From positions 124,001 to 188,000 of the forward strand of contig NZ_JAOEBG010000002.1 in assembly GCF_029836165.1 (NCBI RefSeq): 64,000 nt of DNA, read 5' to 3'. A model generated the notes under the pieces. The model made no database searches, had not been told where the DNA came from, and saw only the letters and a program-made list of their open reading frames with translations. A program made the position numbers and the translations under genes. The DNA comes from Pseudomonas sp. GD04091. GTDB lineage: Bacteria; Pseudomonadota; Gammaproteobacteria; Pseudomonadales; Pseudomonadaceae. This document shows positions 63,185-64,000 of this stretch, one piece after another. Within the stretch, counting starts at the first letter, position 1. The number at the start of each line of letters is the position of its first letter.

Positions 63185-64000
63185 GGCTTTCTCCGCTGTC
63201 GGGGGCTGGTGCGGTCGAGCTCGGCCAGATACCGCAGCTTCTCGCCGATCTTCAGTTCCAGGCCACGGGGCACCGGCTGATAGTACTGGCGCGGCTCGAG
63301 CTGCTCGGGGAAGTAGTCTTCACCGGCGGCATAGGCGTCCGGCTCGTCGTGGGCGTAGCGGTATTCCTCGCCGTAACCCAGCTGCTTCATCAGCTTGGTC
63401 GGTGCGTTGCGCAGGTGCAACGGCACCTCGAGCGAGCCGTGCTCGGCGGCTTCGCGCATGGCGGCCTTGAAGCCCATGTACACCGCGTTGCTCTTCGGGG
63501 CGCAGGCGATGTAGGTGATGGCCTGAGCCACCGCCAGCTCGCCTTCGGGGCTGCCCAGGCGCTCCTGCACGTCCCAGGCCGCCAGGCACAGGCTCAGGGC
63601 GCGGGGGTCGGCGTTGCCGATGTCCTCGCTGGCCATGCGCACCACGCGGCGGGCGATGTACAGCGGGTCACAACCACCGTCGAGCATGCGCGCATACCAA
63701 TACAGCGCGCCGTCGGGGTTGGAGCCGCGCACCGACTTGTGCAGCGCCGAGATCTGGTCGTAGAAGGCCTCGCCGCCCTTGTCGAAGCGCCGACGGCTGT
63801 CGCCCAGCAGGCTCTGCAGCAGCTCGACGCCGATCTCGCCGCCATCTTCGGCCAGGTCGGAGGCGTTTTCGAGGAAGTTGAGCATGCGCCGGCCATCGCC
63901 GTCGGCGGCGGCCATGAGCATCCTGAAGGCCTCGTCGCCCAACCGCAGGTTGCGCCTGCCAAGGCCGCGTTCCTCGACGAGCGCACGGTCCACCAGCTTG
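63181..64000 (-). CDS. rarA: Replication-associated recombination protein RarA (MgsA), C-terminal part
   Basis: The frame is open to the window edge, so about 272 C-terminal residues are present. They contain the AAA+ lid and C-terminal domain, with [52 protein letters not shown] and AYLACAPKSN-like [17 protein letters not shown]; the Walker motifs lie beyond 64000. RarA acts at stalled replication forks. It is the first gene in the rarA-crcB-serS-cysG string. Confidence 0.93.
   Translation of the reverse strand, partial: KLVDRALVEERGLGRRNLRLGDEAFRMLMAAADGDGRRMLNFLENASDLAEDGGEIGVELLQSLLGDSRRRFDKGGEAFYDQISALHKSVRGSNPDGALYWYARMLDGGCDPLYIARRVVRMASEDIGNADPRALSLCLAAWDVQERLGSPEGELAVAQAITYIACAPKSNAVYMGFKAAMREAAEHGSLEVPLHLRNAPTKLMKQLGYGEEYRYAHDEPDAYAAGEDYFPEQLEPRQYYQPVPRGLELKIGEKLRYLAELDRTSPRQRRKP

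Overview
The window is about 64 kb of GC-rich chromosome from a Pseudomonas, most likely of the P. putida/P. mosselii group. The evidence is the serS-crcB-rarA block next to a fused cysG at the right end, a carboxyspermidine-type polyamine pair, a class C beta-lactamase, a putida-style REP element built on TGTGGGAGCGGCCTTGCG, and gene content and codon use that are pseudomonad throughout. I saw no tRNA, rRNA, CRISPR array, prophage or insertion sequence.

Layout. 1-8.5 kb: a cut-off YheO/DauR-type regulator, a PLP dehydratase, a TetR regulator with its own palindromic operator, an M24 peptidase, a LysR/RidA divergent pair, a phosphoesterase, the two carboxy(nor)spermidine genes with a strong terminator, and a methyltransferase. 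8.5-17.4 kb: a compact type II secretion locus (gspF, E, D, M, L, K, G on the minus strand, gspI divergent on the plus strand) with a second lspA-like signal peptidase. 17.4-23 kb: a BASS-family transporter, an AraC regulator, class C beta-lactamase, GST, several small conserved or orphan proteins, and a strongly folded untranslated leader.

23-39.5 kb is the most interesting part. Seven tightly packed minus-strand genes (32299 down to 25367) encode an O-methyltransferase-like enzyme, a two-domain VOC protein, a formylglycine-generating-enzyme-like protein, GTP cyclohydrolase II, a WD40 protein, a small methyltransferase and a RibD-like deaminase. Five of these match the toxoflavin set (ToxD, B, C, A, E). 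The seven-gene composition fits an azapteridine or pyrazolotriazine (pseudoiodinine-type) pathway that starts from GTP. Its leader carries two good RsmA/CsrA target sequences, one lying on the Shine-Dalgarno of the first gene. A SufR-like regulator with a Cys cluster is divergent from it. Next comes an operon of a small membrane protein, a membrane fusion protein, an RND pump and an outer membrane factor, whose order parallels toxFGHI. An MFS exporter and a further methyltransferase converge on the other end, separated by a perfect 32-bp REP inverted repeat.

39.6-64 kb is more ordinary: an EamA exporter, an NCS1 nucleobase permease with a HutC-type palindrome upstream, a PstS-like/OmpA fusion protein facing a two-component system, a lipoprotein, a TerC-family protein, a RibBA paralogue and a polyamine-type ABC transporter that share an operator-like half-site, a second EamA exporter, a PAS-GGDEF-EAL protein, GNAT and RidA proteins, a GlxA-type AraC regulator, then cysG, serS, crcB and the C-terminal part of rarA.
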